Assembly: GCF_023227905.1 (NCBI RefSeq)
Contig: NZ_JALOCF010000029.1
Location: 1-53,270, forward strand
Length of the DNA: 53,270 nt
DNA from: Methylobacter sp.
Lineage (GTDB): Bacteria > Pseudomonadota > Gammaproteobacteria > Methylococcales > Methylomonadaceae
Direction: 5' to 3'
Below, one piece after another: positions 1-8,286 of the stretch (positions are counted from its first letter, which is position 1; every line of letters starts with the position of its first letter). The notes beneath the pieces are model-generated. The model was not told the DNA's origin and did not search any database. It saw only the letters and a list, made by a program, of their open reading frames with translations. Both the position numbers and the translations under genes were made by a program.

Positions 1-1
1 T

Positions 2-247
2 ATAGTGAACAAGAATGGCCAGTCTAGACAGATTAACACGCGAGTAGCTTCAGCAGTGATGGTGAAGACAGCCGAAGGAAAAGAGCGGCGATACACGGTG
101 CCATTAACGGTGAAATGGCATGACTCAGAAAAAACCATTCTCTTCACGCTTAATGACCGTCTGACTATGGCATATCCTATATTGTTAGGTAGGAATTGGC
201 TGCGTGGTCGTTTTCTAGTGGATGTTGAAAAAAACAGTGATGATTAG
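2..247 (+). CDS. RimK-linked ATP-dependent zinc protease, C-terminal part
   Basis: This is the C-terminal end of a retropepsin-like protein of the 'putative ATP-dependent zinc protease' family (PF05618), which is often encoded beside rimK-type ATP-grasp ligases. What is visible is a run of beta-strand-rich sequence ending in the family's hallmark tail, LLGRNWLRGRFLVDV, just before the stop. The reading frame is open to the first base of the window, so the gene starts upstream; the GTG at 5 is not needed as a start. No partner gene is visible because the window begins here. The gene looks intact at its 3' end, so it marks the chromosomal-type flank next to the mobile element. Family assignment rests on the C-terminal motif only. 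Confidence 0.7.
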   Translation: MVNKNGQSRQINTRVASAVMVKTAEGKERRYTVPLTVKWHDSEKTILFTLNDRLTMAYPILLGRNWLRGRFLVDVEKNSDD

Positions 248-322
248 CGGGCGAAGTTGCCATTTCTACACACCGCACGACATAAGTTTCTGCCCCATGA
301 TGACCTAATAATGATTTAGCTT

Positions 323-358
323 ATCCAAAGGAAATGTAAGCCTCCATTTCCTTTGGAT
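323..358. terminator. 14-bp perfect hairpin after the zinc protease gene
   Basis: Bases 323-336 and 345-358 are exact inverted repeats separated by an 8-base loop, 76 bases after the zinc protease stop. There is no T-run on either side, so it is not a classical intrinsic terminator, but its position between the gene end and the RIT element fits a transcript end or an mRNA 3' structure. Confidence 0.4.
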
Positions 359-539
359 GAGCTCGTTCGTTATGAATATCAGTGTAAGTAACAAGTAGCG
401 CCCCTGATATAAGTATGTTACATCTGTTGCTCTAACGGCATCGGTACTACTATCACGTTCTGTTACTTTGCTGTTCAAATACCTTCAATTCAGACTGATA
501 CCGGTATCATCCAAAGATAAAAAAGTGAATAGCTGCTAT

Positions 540-571
540 CGACCCCTATGTGTAGTCCCCAACTATGTGTA
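540..571 (+). repeat. RIT left terminal inverted repeat
   Basis: This 32-base sequence is the exact reverse complement of 3980-4011. Inside it the unit CTATGTGTAG/T occurs twice about 17 bases apart, which suggests two recombinase binding sites per end. Confidence 0.9.
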
Positions 572-628
572 TATGTAATGGATTGGCCTTGAACGAAGCC
601 GTTTAGGGCCAATCGCAACTACACATAT

Positions 629-1645
629 TTATAATGATTGAAGAAATTGCATCAACGCATCATCGGTCGGATGATAACGGTACATGGTTGTTTCTGGCTC
701 TTGAAGTCGTGCCAGTGCCTTGTTTTTCATCGCCAAGTCGGCCTCCACATATCGATGGGTAGTGGTCGTACTTTCATGTCCTAACCATAAAGCAATCACG
801 CTAAAAGCCACGCCAGACTGTAGCAGGTGCATCGCTGTCGTGTGCCGAATCGTATGCGGAGATATCTTTCGTTTGGAGAGGCTGCTAACCGTCCGGGCTG
901 CACGGGCGACTGCGATATTGAGTCGCTGCGTGACATTAAATCGCGTCATTGCGTTGCCCTCCCGGTTAGGCAATAAAGCGGCATCTGCACCTAATCCTGG
1001 ATTACGCTTCAGCCAAGCCCGGATTTCCTGAACTGTTGTTTTCCATAAAGGCGTTGCGCGCTGTTTGCGCCCTTTGCCGCGCAGATGGACGCAGGCGGAC
1101 TCGCTCATGACGATATCGCCTACCTTGATGCCAATGACTTCGGAGACGCGGGCACCGGTGTTATAAAGCATAGTGAGCAATAGATGATCTCGTTGAGAAG
1201 TCCAGGTTTCACCAGGTTGACCTAATATCGCCAGCATTTCCTCACGGCTTAGGAAACCCAGCATGGGACGTTCGAAGCGTTTCATCGGTATGCCCAATGC
1301 CTGCTCAATCACGCAAAACGAAGACACATCGCGGCGTGCGACGAATTTCAAGAAAGCGCGCAATGCGGTCAGCCTCAAGTTCCGGCTACGCACTGCATTG
1401 TGGCGCTGTTGCTCCAGATGATCCAGAAAAGCCAGTATCAAATCGGGCGTAATGTCGCTGAGATTCAGTGAGGTCGGCACTTTGCCCAAGCGATGCTGTG
1501 TAAAATCCAGAAACAACAGCATGGCATCCCGATACGATGCAATCGTCCGTGGACTTAAGGCGCGCTGGGTGACCAGATATTCGGTAAAAAACTGTTGAAC
1601 CAATGCGGCGAAGGACACCGGTTGTGGCGTTGCTACTTCAGTCAT
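629..1645 (-). CDS. RIT tyrosine recombinase, third gene
   Basis: A tyrosine recombinase (phage integrase family) of 338 residues, acting with its two upstream partners to move the RIT element. An N-terminal SAM-like core-binding region (about 15-105) precedes the catalytic domain. Catalytic positions are visible: Arg in TGARVSEVIG, HTIRH, a second His in WLGHES and the nucleophile region THRYVE. The ATG at 1645 is chosen because it forms an ATGACTGA overlap with the stop of the upstream recombinase, typical of translational coupling; an in-frame ATG lies 33 bases further out. No frameshift is seen. It is the last gene transcribed in the trio and ends 58 bases from the left inverted repeat. 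Confidence 0.88.
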   Translation of the reverse strand: MTEVATPQPVSFAALVQQFFTEYLVTQRALSPRTIASYRDAMLLFLDFTQHRLGKVPTSLNLSDITPDLILAFLDHLEQQRHNAVRSRNLRLTALRAFLKFVARRDVSSFCVIEQALGIPMKRFERPMLGFLSREEMLAILGQPGETWTSQRDHLLLTMLYNTGARVSEVIGIKVGDIVMSESACVHLRGKGRKQRATPLWKTTVQEIRAWLKRNPGLGADAALLPNREGNAMTRFNVTQRLNIAVARAARTVSSLSKRKISPHTIRHTTAMHLLQSGVAFSVIALWLGHESTTTTHRYVEADLAMKNKALARLQEPETTMYRYHPTDDALMQFLQSL

Positions 1646-2615
1646 GGCGCACCTCCGCTGCCTGGGTAAAGGCTTCAAACTTATCGGCGGCCACCGTCAT
1701 GAGTTCCGGGATGCCCGTGAGATACCAATACGTGTTGGTGATCATGGCATGTCCTACATACGTAGACAAAGCCAGCATCTGTTGATCGACATCCAGGCCT
1801 TGTGCCTGCCATAGCAATAGGCGACGCACAACAAAGGTGTGTCTTAAATCATGGATGCGTGGACCTTGATGTGCGCCGCGATTGACCCAGCCCAACTGGT
1901 CCCGTAGGCTGTTGAAGACGCGATGCACTTGGCGCAAATTCAGCGCCTGTCCAAGACGCCGGCCACGTGAACCGACAAAAAACGGCGTATCCGACGTCAC
2001 TTCGATAATGCCGTTTCTGAGTAACCGATATTGCTTAAGCGCCTCTACGGTGCTTGGGTGGAGTGGTACACAGCGGGATTTAGCAAACTTGGTTTGCCTT
2101 ATGGTCAGCGTGCCCGCCTTCAAATCGACATCCCCGTCTAGTAAATGCAGGGCTTCGGATATTCGAAGCCCCGTGGACGCGATTAACCCGAATAGCGTCT
2201 CGTAGGTAGCGCCACGTAATCCAGGAATAAATGACGTCAGATGATGGGCGGCCGCCAGTAAATCGATGATTTCTTGTTCGCTATAAATATGCGGTGTCAA
2301 TCGTTGTCCAGTTCGACCAAAAATGCCGTCGTCTGGTATCTCTGTCCGAGGGTCAAACTGTTGCAGATAACGGCAAAACGAGCGCAGATGCTTCAAACGC
2401 CTTGCCCAGGTGGATGGATTGTTGGCGTGACCTTGATCTTGTCTGGCCCAGCCTGCCATCATCTCAACCGTCAGCGGCTCCTGAAGGTTCAGTCTATCGA
2501 TGTAGCGCGCAAAACTGAGGATCGAATATCCCGGCGTGCGTAAACCAAAGCCCAGACGACGCCGTTCACGCAAGTAATTTTCGGCATGGGTTTCCATGGT
2601 GATGGCTGTGTTCAT
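1638..2615 (-). CDS. RIT tyrosine recombinase, second gene
   Basis: A tyrosine recombinase of about 325 residues, the middle gene of the trio. The N-terminal part (about 10-100) is a core-binding domain. The catalytic domain shows STGLRISEAL (first Arg), HDLRH (His-x-x-Arg), a His in TYVGHAM and a Tyr-rich end (NTYWYLTG). The start at 2615 overlaps the preceding stop as ATGA; an upstream ATG at 2633 would add six residues inside the previous gene. The overlap on both sides shows the three genes are one transcript. Its sequence is clearly different from the other two recombinases, as expected for RIT elements, where the three proteins have separate roles that are not established. Confidence 0.88.
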   Translation of the reverse strand: MNTAITMETHAENYLRERRRLGFGLRTPGYSILSFARYIDRLNLQEPLTVEMMAGWARQDQGHANNPSTWARRLKHLRSFCRYLQQFDPRTEIPDDGIFGRTGQRLTPHIYSEQEIIDLLAAAHHLTSFIPGLRGATYETLFGLIASTGLRISEALHLLDGDVDLKAGTLTIRQTKFAKSRCVPLHPSTVEALKQYRLLRNGIIEVTSDTPFFVGSRGRRLGQALNLRQVHRVFNSLRDQLGWVNRGAHQGPRIHDLRHTFVVRRLLLWQAQGLDVDQQMLALSTYVGHAMITNTYWYLTGIPELMTVAADKFEAFTQAAEVRHD

Positions 2616-3853
2616 GACGCACCACCGGGCCATGGCAAGGCAACCGCGGTCAGGTTTTTGCTATCGAGTTTGGCGTAAACCAATGTGGTGTTCAGTGAGC
2701 GATGCCGTAAGACATCCGCGACTTCTTTGAGGGAACTGCCCGAATCCAGAAGTCTGCTTGCCATGGTATGCCGTAGAAGGTGTGATCGCGTGTAAGGCAA
2801 ACCCGCTCGCGCATAGGCTTGGCGTATCGATTTTCGGATCAGATCGGGACCAACAGGCTGATCACGGGGCGCGACATTCCGCACAAACACAGCCCGGTTA
2901 ATGGTGGTTGGCCGTTCGTACTTCAGATAATCGGCAATCGCTTGGCCGGTTGCTGCTGGCAGAGGCATGGTGTCCTCGCGTCGCCCCTTAGTGCCGCGTA
3001 GTGTGATAGTCGCAGCCGACCAGTTAATATCATCAAGGCGAAGGTAAGCAACTTCGCTGCTGCGTAAGCCAAGGTCCAGCGCACAATGGACGATGGCCGC
3101 TGTTCTGAGTGGCGCCGGCCCGTCATGCTTCAGCGCACCTAACAAGCGTTCGACTTCGCTGTTGGTGAGTGTCTTTGGCAGGGTGGCTTGTTGCCAGTTG
3201 GCCGGGAAGCTGGTGACGCCTATCAAATGATGTATTGCATCGCCCAGAGTAGCGCGATAACGAAAATAACAGCGCAATGCCGAAACGGGCATCCCGATAC
3301 TCGCCGACACAGTGCATCGCGCGCTTTGGCTGGCAATAAATTGGCGAATCTGATCGGGCTTTATAGCCGCAATCACCACGGATCGCCCGGCAAACTGCTC
3401 TAAAAGCAAGCAACGAATGATAGCGAGATAGTGCTTACGCGTTCTGGTTGCGAGCCCCCGGACGTGGTTCATGTAGTCATCGAATCGCTGTAGCTCTTCA
3501 TCTACGGGGGGTAGAGCCTGTGAAGGATCGGCAATGATGGTGTGGGGGCGTAGCAGTGCTAACAAATGCCCCAATGCCGCATGCAAATCTTTGGCGTTAC
3601 TGAATGCAGGTTTTGCGCATCGACAGTTCGGCAGATGGTCATCAAGAAATCGCTGAGTTAGCGCTTCATCAATGTGTTTAACATCAATGCTATTCTCGGT
3701 AAGCCAGTGAGCGAAATGAGTCAGGCCGGCAAGGTAGTTATTAATGGTATTGAATGCATAGCGGCAGTCGAACAAGTGCAGCATGAAAGCATCAACGAAA
3801 AGGGCCAATTGGCTTTCAAGCAGCCAACTACAGGTGTGGTGATCAGTATTCAT
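2612..3853 (-). CDS. RIT tyrosine recombinase, first gene
   Basis: The first and longest recombinase of the trio (413 residues). It carries an N-terminal core-binding segment with an extra Cys/His-rich stretch (residues about 75-90), a second SAM-like segment, and the catalytic domain with DLGLRSSEVAYL (Arg I), HLLRH (His-x-x-Arg), LRHRSL and the Tyr of TLVYAKLD. The ATG at 3853 is preferred because an AGGAG motif lies 7-8 bases upstream; an in-frame ATG at 3883 lacks one. The promoter must lie between 3854 and 3979, next to the right inverted repeat. The gene is intact. Confidence 0.88.
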   Translation of the reverse strand: MNTDHHTCSWLLESQLALFVDAFMLHLFDCRYAFNTINNYLAGLTHFAHWLTENSIDVKHIDEALTQRFLDDHLPNCRCAKPAFSNAKDLHAALGHLLALLRPHTIIADPSQALPPVDEELQRFDDYMNHVRGLATRTRKHYLAIIRCLLLEQFAGRSVVIAAIKPDQIRQFIASQSARCTVSASIGMPVSALRCYFRYRATLGDAIHHLIGVTSFPANWQQATLPKTLTNSEVERLLGALKHDGPAPLRTAAIVHCALDLGLRSSEVAYLRLDDINWSAATITLRGTKGRREDTMPLPAATGQAIADYLKYERPTTINRAVFVRNVAPRDQPVGPDLIRKSIRQAYARAGLPYTRSHLLRHTMASRLLDSGSSLKEVADVLRHRSLNTTLVYAKLDSKNLTAVALPWPGGAS

Positions 3854-3979
3854 GACAATCTCCTGAGGTGAATAAGTTTTCACTTCAGGACGACGGCAAA
3901 ACTATGTCAAGCCAACCATCGTTCGTACTGGCCGTAATCCGGTCTAGTCCTGGCTTTCAGGTAGGAGGTATTAGCAAAC

Positions 3980-4011
3980 TACACATAGTTGGGGACTACA
4001 CATAGGGGTCG
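3980..4011 (-). repeat. RIT right terminal inverted repeat
   Basis: Exact reverse complement of 540-571 (32 of 32 bases), with the same internal duplicated unit. Its outer six bases are shared with the palindrome at 4006-4037. Confidence 0.9.
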
Positions 4012-4037
4012 CTATGTTAAGCTTAACATAGCGACCC
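4006..4037. repeat. 32-bp perfect palindrome at the RIT right end
   Basis: Bases 4006-4021 and 4022-4037 are exact reverse complements with no loop. The palindrome straddles the outer edge of the right inverted repeat, so it could be half of the integration target, a recombinase site, or a bidirectional transcription stop. The left end has no matching full palindrome. Confidence 0.8.
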
Positions 4038-4227
4038 TGAGTTGCCGTTCAAGGTGTTTTCTTGATCGTCTGCTTATTGCCAGATAACGGACGATCCTAA
4101 GAACTGTATATTACCCTGCATGAAGAAATATGCAGCTAGAGTTTGAATGAAATTGCTAAATTTATTGTCTAAGTTGATCGTAGAGGATATGATTGGCCCA
4201 TCTGTCCGCTAGTTAGGAACTGAAAAA

Positions 4228-5247
4228 ATGAGAAATCTACAGTATGAATTCGCTATGAAGAGAGCGATAAAGGTAAGTATGATGTACCTGATCGCTTTAA
4301 TTATCTTTGCTAGTGAGGCTATAGCAGTAACCCTTCCGAAGTGCGACGCTCCATTCTACGCTGGGCAAGAGTCAATCAAGAATATCGGTAGCAATGTAGC
4401 TTTTGCCTACCACTTGACAATGATGGTCAATGAATCTGATAACGGTCGCGTCGCGTATTGCCTGACTCGCTCAGGTATGAGTGAGAGCGGCTTGAGTTTT
4501 GGGGTGTCTCAGATGGATTTGCGCACTAACGATAAGGCCTGGCCTGTCTTCGAAAAAATATTGCAAAAAACGGGGGGCGAACAAAAGTCACTCGCATTTG
4601 AAGAGGCAGATATCAAGCTAATGAGGACGCTATTGGTCGGTAAGGGCGCGCCAACTGCGAAAGATCTTTTGAAAAAAGATAATCCAAGTATTGAAGCTCT
4701 GCTCATACGCGCCAACGATGCACTAAAAAGTAGTTCATCACGTAGTATCATAGATGCGCTCCACGTAGAGCATGTCAAGAACGAAGTTGATTTCATCGCC
4801 AGAGTTCAAAAAGACTTAGATACAAGCTCTGTCGGCGGAAGCAAACTATTAGCTAACTCCCTCGCAGCAAAGCTCCTGATTATGGATTTCCATAACCTCT
4901 TCGGAAGCATTAATAACAAATTGAAGCCATTCTTGATGACAGGAGAAGCAACAATGATGGGGCATCAAATAAAAATACGCGGCCCTTCAATCTCAGTCAG
5001 TGACATCTTACAGTTTGTTCTAAATACAAAACAGGGAGCAGGATGTGAACCTAACCAACGAGCAGAAGTACTACGGCGAATGGGTTACGTCATCATGATT
5101 GCCAGAAATAATGGCGACCGGACCGATTGGACATCGGAGGATCGAGAGTTTTTCAATAAAATTTTACCGGATATTCTGAGCAATCCCTGTGTGAATTCTA
5201 CAGTTGATCTGAGGCACGTTCGCAAACTGACTAATAATTCTTTCTAA
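4228..5247 (+). CDS. exported protein, possible muramidase-like fold
   Basis: The family is not recognised. The protein has 339 residues with a hydrophobic signal peptide (residues about 10-33, ending ASEAIA). After it comes a segment with a conserved-looking SGMSESGLSFGVSQMDL motif at about 82-98. A Glu in an ESG context followed by G-V-S-Q resembles the catalytic Glu and G-x-x-Q of lysozyme and transglycosylase folds, so a peptidoglycan-acting enzyme is a guess. Four Cys residues suggest disulfides in the periplasm. The ATG at 4228 follows AGGAACTG; the second Met (codon 10) would also give a clean signal peptide. A hairpin directly after the stop suggests the gene is monocistronic. Confidence 0.75.
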   Translation: MRNLQYEFAMKRAIKVSMMYLIALIIFASEAIAVTLPKCDAPFYAGQESIKNIGSNVAFAYHLTMMVNESDNGRVAYCLTRSGMSESGLSFGVSQMDLRTNDKAWPVFEKILQKTGGEQKSLAFEEADIKLMRTLLVGKGAPTAKDLLKKDNPSIEALLIRANDALKSSSSRSIIDALHVEHVKNEVDFIARVQKDLDTSSVGGSKLLANSLAAKLLIMDFHNLFGSINNKLKPFLMTGEATMMGHQIKIRGPSISVSDILQFVLNTKQGAGCEPNQRAEVLRRMGYVIMIARNNGDRTDWTSEDREFFNKILPDILSNPCVNSTVDLRHVRKLTNNSF

Positions 5248-5280
5248 CGTCTTAATTTATTAAGACGAAGCAGGTTTTTT
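5248..5280 (+). terminator. hairpin terminator after the exported protein gene
   Basis: An 8-bp perfect stem (5248-5255 with 5260-5267) with a 4-base loop starts right after the stop codon. A run of six T lies at 5275-5280, 7 bases beyond the stem, so it resembles an intrinsic terminator with a displaced T-run. Confidence 0.5.
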
Positions 5281-5370
5281 CGTGGTAATTATACTGCTAA
5301 GCACGTGTACAAAATAAACTCAAGATTTACGAGCCATTCATATGCCATCTATGATTGACCGGTTATAGTT

Positions 5371-5392
5371 CAGACCGTGTAAAAACGCAAAA
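5371..5392 (+). repeat. 22-nt inverted repeat, left copy
   Basis: Exact reverse complement of 7742-7763. The two copies enclose the small ORF at 5416 and the two lipoprotein genes. They could be ends of an old mobile unit, but no transposase lies between them. Confidence 0.7.
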
Positions 5393-5415
5393 ACAGCGAA
5401 AGCGGTGGAGTTATT

Positions 5416-5637
5416 ATGCTAAATTTGAGTGAAGTATCAGTCGTTGTAAAGTCGGCCATTGATAAATTATTCATTTCTGGCTGCTCAGTGGAGCAATTTC
5501 TAAATCTGATGGATTTGGCCGTGCGTTTTTACACAGCCTCGGTCGGTAGCGCTCTGTCGCAATTGTATGAGCAAAACCGGCTCAAGCTACCTTCTTTTAT
5601 GTCACCTGCTTGTGCTCGACAGGTTACTTCCACATAG
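5416..5637 (+). CDS. small hypothetical protein
   Basis: A 73-residue reading frame with a GGTGGAG ribosome site 7 bases before its ATG. The protein is mildly amphipathic helical (residues 1-55) with no signal peptide, no recognised domain and no known relatives that can be named from sequence alone. It sits just inside the left 22-nt inverted repeat and 213 bases before the lipoprotein gene. It may be a remnant or a chance ORF. Confidence 0.3.
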   Translation: MLNLSEVSVVVKSAIDKLFISGCSVEQFLNLMDLAVRFYTASVGSALSQLYEQNRLKLPSFMSPACARQVTST

Positions 5638-5850
5638 CGGTCGTCAAGATAAAAAACAGCCTATAACAACCGTCAAAGTTAGACATACAGGCGGAACCAC
5701 GAAGAACTTGATTTGGTTTTTGTCTAGACTTAGGCAATCTTGGATAATATACAGAAGGAGTCTTGACGTTAATCGTATCGCACTAGTTTAAGAACAAATT
5801 CAAATTACCAACTTATATATAACTCACCAATCTTACGGAAAAATAAGACT

Positions 5851-6609
5851 ATGAAGAATTTAGTGCTACCATCAATTCTCTTCTGTATTGCGCTCTCTGG
5901 ATGCGCTGGCGTAAAGTTTGCCGAAGCTCCTGTAAATGCGGTGATGCCTGAATCGTTCACTAAACGATCTATTTATCCTTCTGCTATTGCTGTATATGAA
6001 TTTCAAGAGCTTGCTGGAACCATACTATCTGTTGAATCAGGAAAGGACCCCCTAAGGGTAGGCATCTTGCGCTCCTTAAACCAGGCGCCAACCGCCCTTC
6101 CTATAACCGAATCTCTAAACTACTACCACTCAAGAATTCAACAAGGTGTATCGGGCGGCGGACAGTACCTCGCCTTTGCGGCTAACTTGTCTGCGGATGC
6201 AATGGTTGACTTCGAACTCGATGACATTTCACGAGCTTCAACAGACTACACGGATGAAGTAATCACCAAACTTACTGAGTGGGTTAAAAAACACCCTAAA
6301 CCAAACAGTAACACCTCAAGATTGTGGGTAAAGAGTGTTGTGCTTACTCGTCAAAAACTCACAAATTTCGTCAAAATCGATGCAAATGCAAGTGGTCAGG
6401 TTGGGGAGGTAACAGGAGTTAAGGTAGGTGTTTATCGGAAAGATGAAAACTCAAATCGCAGTACTATATTAGGATTTGACGCCTTTGATATCGACCAGCT
6501 TGTAGCGCAAGCCGAGGCTGCACCAGCGGATATCAAAACAAGCAATTCTTTACTTGAGATCACGCGAAGCGTTCAAAAGTTACAAGGACAGCTTCGCTTC
6601 GAAAAGTAA
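5851..6609 (+). CDS. lipoprotein of unknown function
   Basis: A 252-residue protein with a type II signal peptide: a short hydrophobic stretch ending in the lipobox LSGC at residues 15-18, so the mature protein should be lipid-anchored at Cys18. The rest (about 30-250) is soluble with no transmembrane segment; it alternates predicted helix and strand and has no catalytic motif that stands out. The family is not recognised. It lies 127 bases before a second lipoprotein gene on the same strand, and both sit between the 22-nt inverted repeats. No clear Shine-Dalgarno sequence precedes the ATG apart from GGA 14 bases upstream. Confidence 0.7.
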   Translation: MKNLVLPSILFCIALSGCAGVKFAEAPVNAVMPESFTKRSIYPSAIAVYEFQELAGTILSVESGKDPLRVGILRSLNQAPTALPITESLNYYHSRIQQGVSGGGQYLAFAANLSADAMVDFELDDISRASTDYTDEVITKLTEWVKKHPKPNSNTSRLWVKSVVLTRQKLTNFVKIDANASGQVGEVTGVKVGVYRKDENSNRSTILGFDAFDIDQLVAQAEAAPADIKTSNSLLEITRSVQKLQGQLRFEK

Positions 6610-6736
6610 AAGCGTAAAAACAAAATTTATAGTTGGAATTGGGAGTTTGGGCATAGCTAAGGCTCTGTAGACTGCAGTTCCTTAATTATCATGTTAGACT
6701 AAAAACATCACTTTCAAACAGGACTGGAATTCTTCA

Positions 6737-7549
6737 ATGAAGAAAACACTGATCGTATTTTTGTTACTGGTAGGCTGCGCTACTGAACCAACCACACCAA
6801 CTCCAACACCATCAAGGTCAGCGCCAACCGAATCAAATCAAACTAAGGTCGATTACCAAAAGGTAATCGCTAAAAGTTCAGGACACAAATGCTATTTAGA
6901 ATCGTACAAAAAAAAACAAGGTAGAGCCCCTAAGAAATTTTTGCAGGGGCTAATTGCGAACTTCACTGAAGAGGTTTGCTCCCCTTCTGGAGCTTCTGCT
7001 GGTACTTTAGGCTCCCCTACAAAAGATGCTCTTGCCTACTACAGATCGCCAGCAAAAATTGAAAATCTCTATGCGTTGATGATCGGCTCTGGTATGCAAG
7101 AATCCTCTGGCGGCTATAATTGTGGCCAAGACTCTAGCTTTAATGCTCGTAAAAACAGAACTGGACCGAAAGCCGAAGCAGGAACATTTCAAACGAGCTA
7201 CGACTCAATTGGAAAAAGTAATGAGCTTGGAAAACTTTACGAAGATGCTAAAGCAAATAAGATTGAGTGCTTTAGCGATCTATATCTTCCCTGCACCGGC
7301 ATAGACGTAGTATCCAAATTACCTAGATTAAAAAACTGGGGTGAAGGTGAGGGCGTTAATTTTCAAGCACTGACAAAATCATGCCAAGGTTTTTCAGCAA
7401 AATATCACTCAATCATGCTGCGAGTGGACCGCGCTCACTACGGGCCAATCAATTCAAAAGTCGCCGAGATTATGCCCTCGTGTGTAGAGATGTTCTCTGA
7501 ACTTAAAGACTACATTTTAGCAAACAAAGAAATCTGTGGAATGCAATAA
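6737..7549 (+). CDS. lipoprotein with lysozyme-like signature
   Basis: A 270-residue lipoprotein. The signal peptide ends at the lipobox LVGC (Cys14 or nearby), followed by a Thr/Pro/Ser-rich linker (residues 16-33) that should hold the domain away from the membrane. The soluble domain contains GSGMQESSGGY at about 116-126 and GTFQTSYDS about 30 residues later. A Glu followed by Ser-Ser-Gly and then a G-x-F-Q motif is the pattern of lytic transglycosylase or lysozyme active sites, so a cell-wall hydrolase is plausible but unproven. Six or more Cys residues suggest disulfides. An AGGA motif lies 14 bases before the ATG. The 339-aa protein at 4228 has a similar SGMxES motif. Confidence 0.72.
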   Translation: MKKTLIVFLLLVGCATEPTTPTPTPSRSAPTESNQTKVDYQKVIAKSSGHKCYLESYKKKQGRAPKKFLQGLIANFTEEVCSPSGASAGTLGSPTKDALAYYRSPAKIENLYALMIGSGMQESSGGYNCGQDSSFNARKNRTGPKAEAGTFQTSYDSIGKSNELGKLYEDAKANKIECFSDLYLPCTGIDVVSKLPRLKNWGEGEGVNFQALTKSCQGFSAKYHSIMLRVDRAHYGPINSKVAEIMPSCVEMFSELKDYILANKEICGMQ

Positions 7550-8286
7550 CCAACAATTTATCCAGACAACAATTCATAGCTCCAAAAATACTTAAAGGAC
7601 GGATTGCGCCGAAAAATAAAGGCATTCGAACCAGCAACTGTTAATTGAAAGCTGCATGGCTTTAAAGTCCCAGTAGGTTTAATTTCGGTCAATTCCTGGA
7701 TAACATAAGCCGGAATCGACCGAAATCGCCTATATATCCGATTTTGCGTTTTTACACGGTCTGGACCCCTTTAGCAATCTCTGGATCCTTAGCAATCAAA
7801 GGATTATGTTTTTAAAATGTAGTTTCTGGGGGATAATTGGGTCATTCAAAATTTGGCTTTGGAATTATCCCGATTTGTTTATTATGCCAAAAATGAGCGT
7901 TATCCCGCTAAATATCTTAGCGTTTCAGGATATTTTTTGAAATTGCATTTGCAATAGACTGAGTGTCGGCGTAAATATACCGACTTGGATAATAACTTGT
8001 TGATCATCTTCGAATGAGCAAGGAAGCTGGGGGGCAATCCTCACAATAGAACGACATTTTCACGGACTCGTATGCGCTCGGGTTAGTTAACTTGGTATTT
8101 CTAGACAATAGCAGGAATGCGGTCCCATTTGCGTGGCTCCGCGACTGCGCGTGTTTCGAAGCCACTATGGACACGTCCTTACATGTACTTGACACGGATC
8201 AGAAGCTGTGTAGACAGCGCAGCACTGGATCTTATAACAGAGTTGAATAAACCTTTTTTGGACTAATCAAACCGGGGGTGATAATA
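7550..8286. other. long intergenic region with one repeat
   Basis: No convincing gene was found in 737 bases. It contains the right 22-nt inverted repeat (7742-7763). A short minus-strand ORF at 8004-8195 has no ribosome site and no recognisable product. GTTGAAT at 8242-8248 fits the GTTRRRY cassette-boundary consensus but lacks supporting structure. Confidence 0.5.
7742..7763 (-). repeat. 22-nt inverted repeat, right copy
   Basis: Exact reverse complement of 5371-5392, about 2.4 kb away. Matching stops abruptly at both edges of the 22 bases, which argues for a defined repeat end rather than general similarity. Confidence 0.7.

Larger units (their letters stand above)
540..4011 (-). mobile_element. 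RIT element (recombinase in trio)
   Basis: Three consecutive tyrosine recombinase genes on the minus strand, each overlapping the next by a few bases, are enclosed by 32-bp perfect inverted repeats (540-571 and 3980-4011). This is the arrangement of RIT elements, in which three different tyrosine recombinases travel as a unit. All three reading frames are open and keep their catalytic motifs, so the element may be functional. No cargo gene lies between the repeats. The non-coding ends (572-628 and 3854-3979) hold only repeat-related sequence, including one more partial copy of the repeat unit at 617-626. Target duplication was not evident by eye. Confidence 0.85.

Noticed and set aside
496..509. 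14-bp palindrome TGATACCGGTATCA left of the RIT element
   Set aside because: It is short and unrelated in sequence to the RIT ends or to the 32-bp palindrome on the right; no function can be supported.
8004..8195. 63-residue minus-strand ORF in the 7.5-8.3 kb gap
   Set aside because: No ribosome site, no domain, and base composition typical of non-coding DNA.
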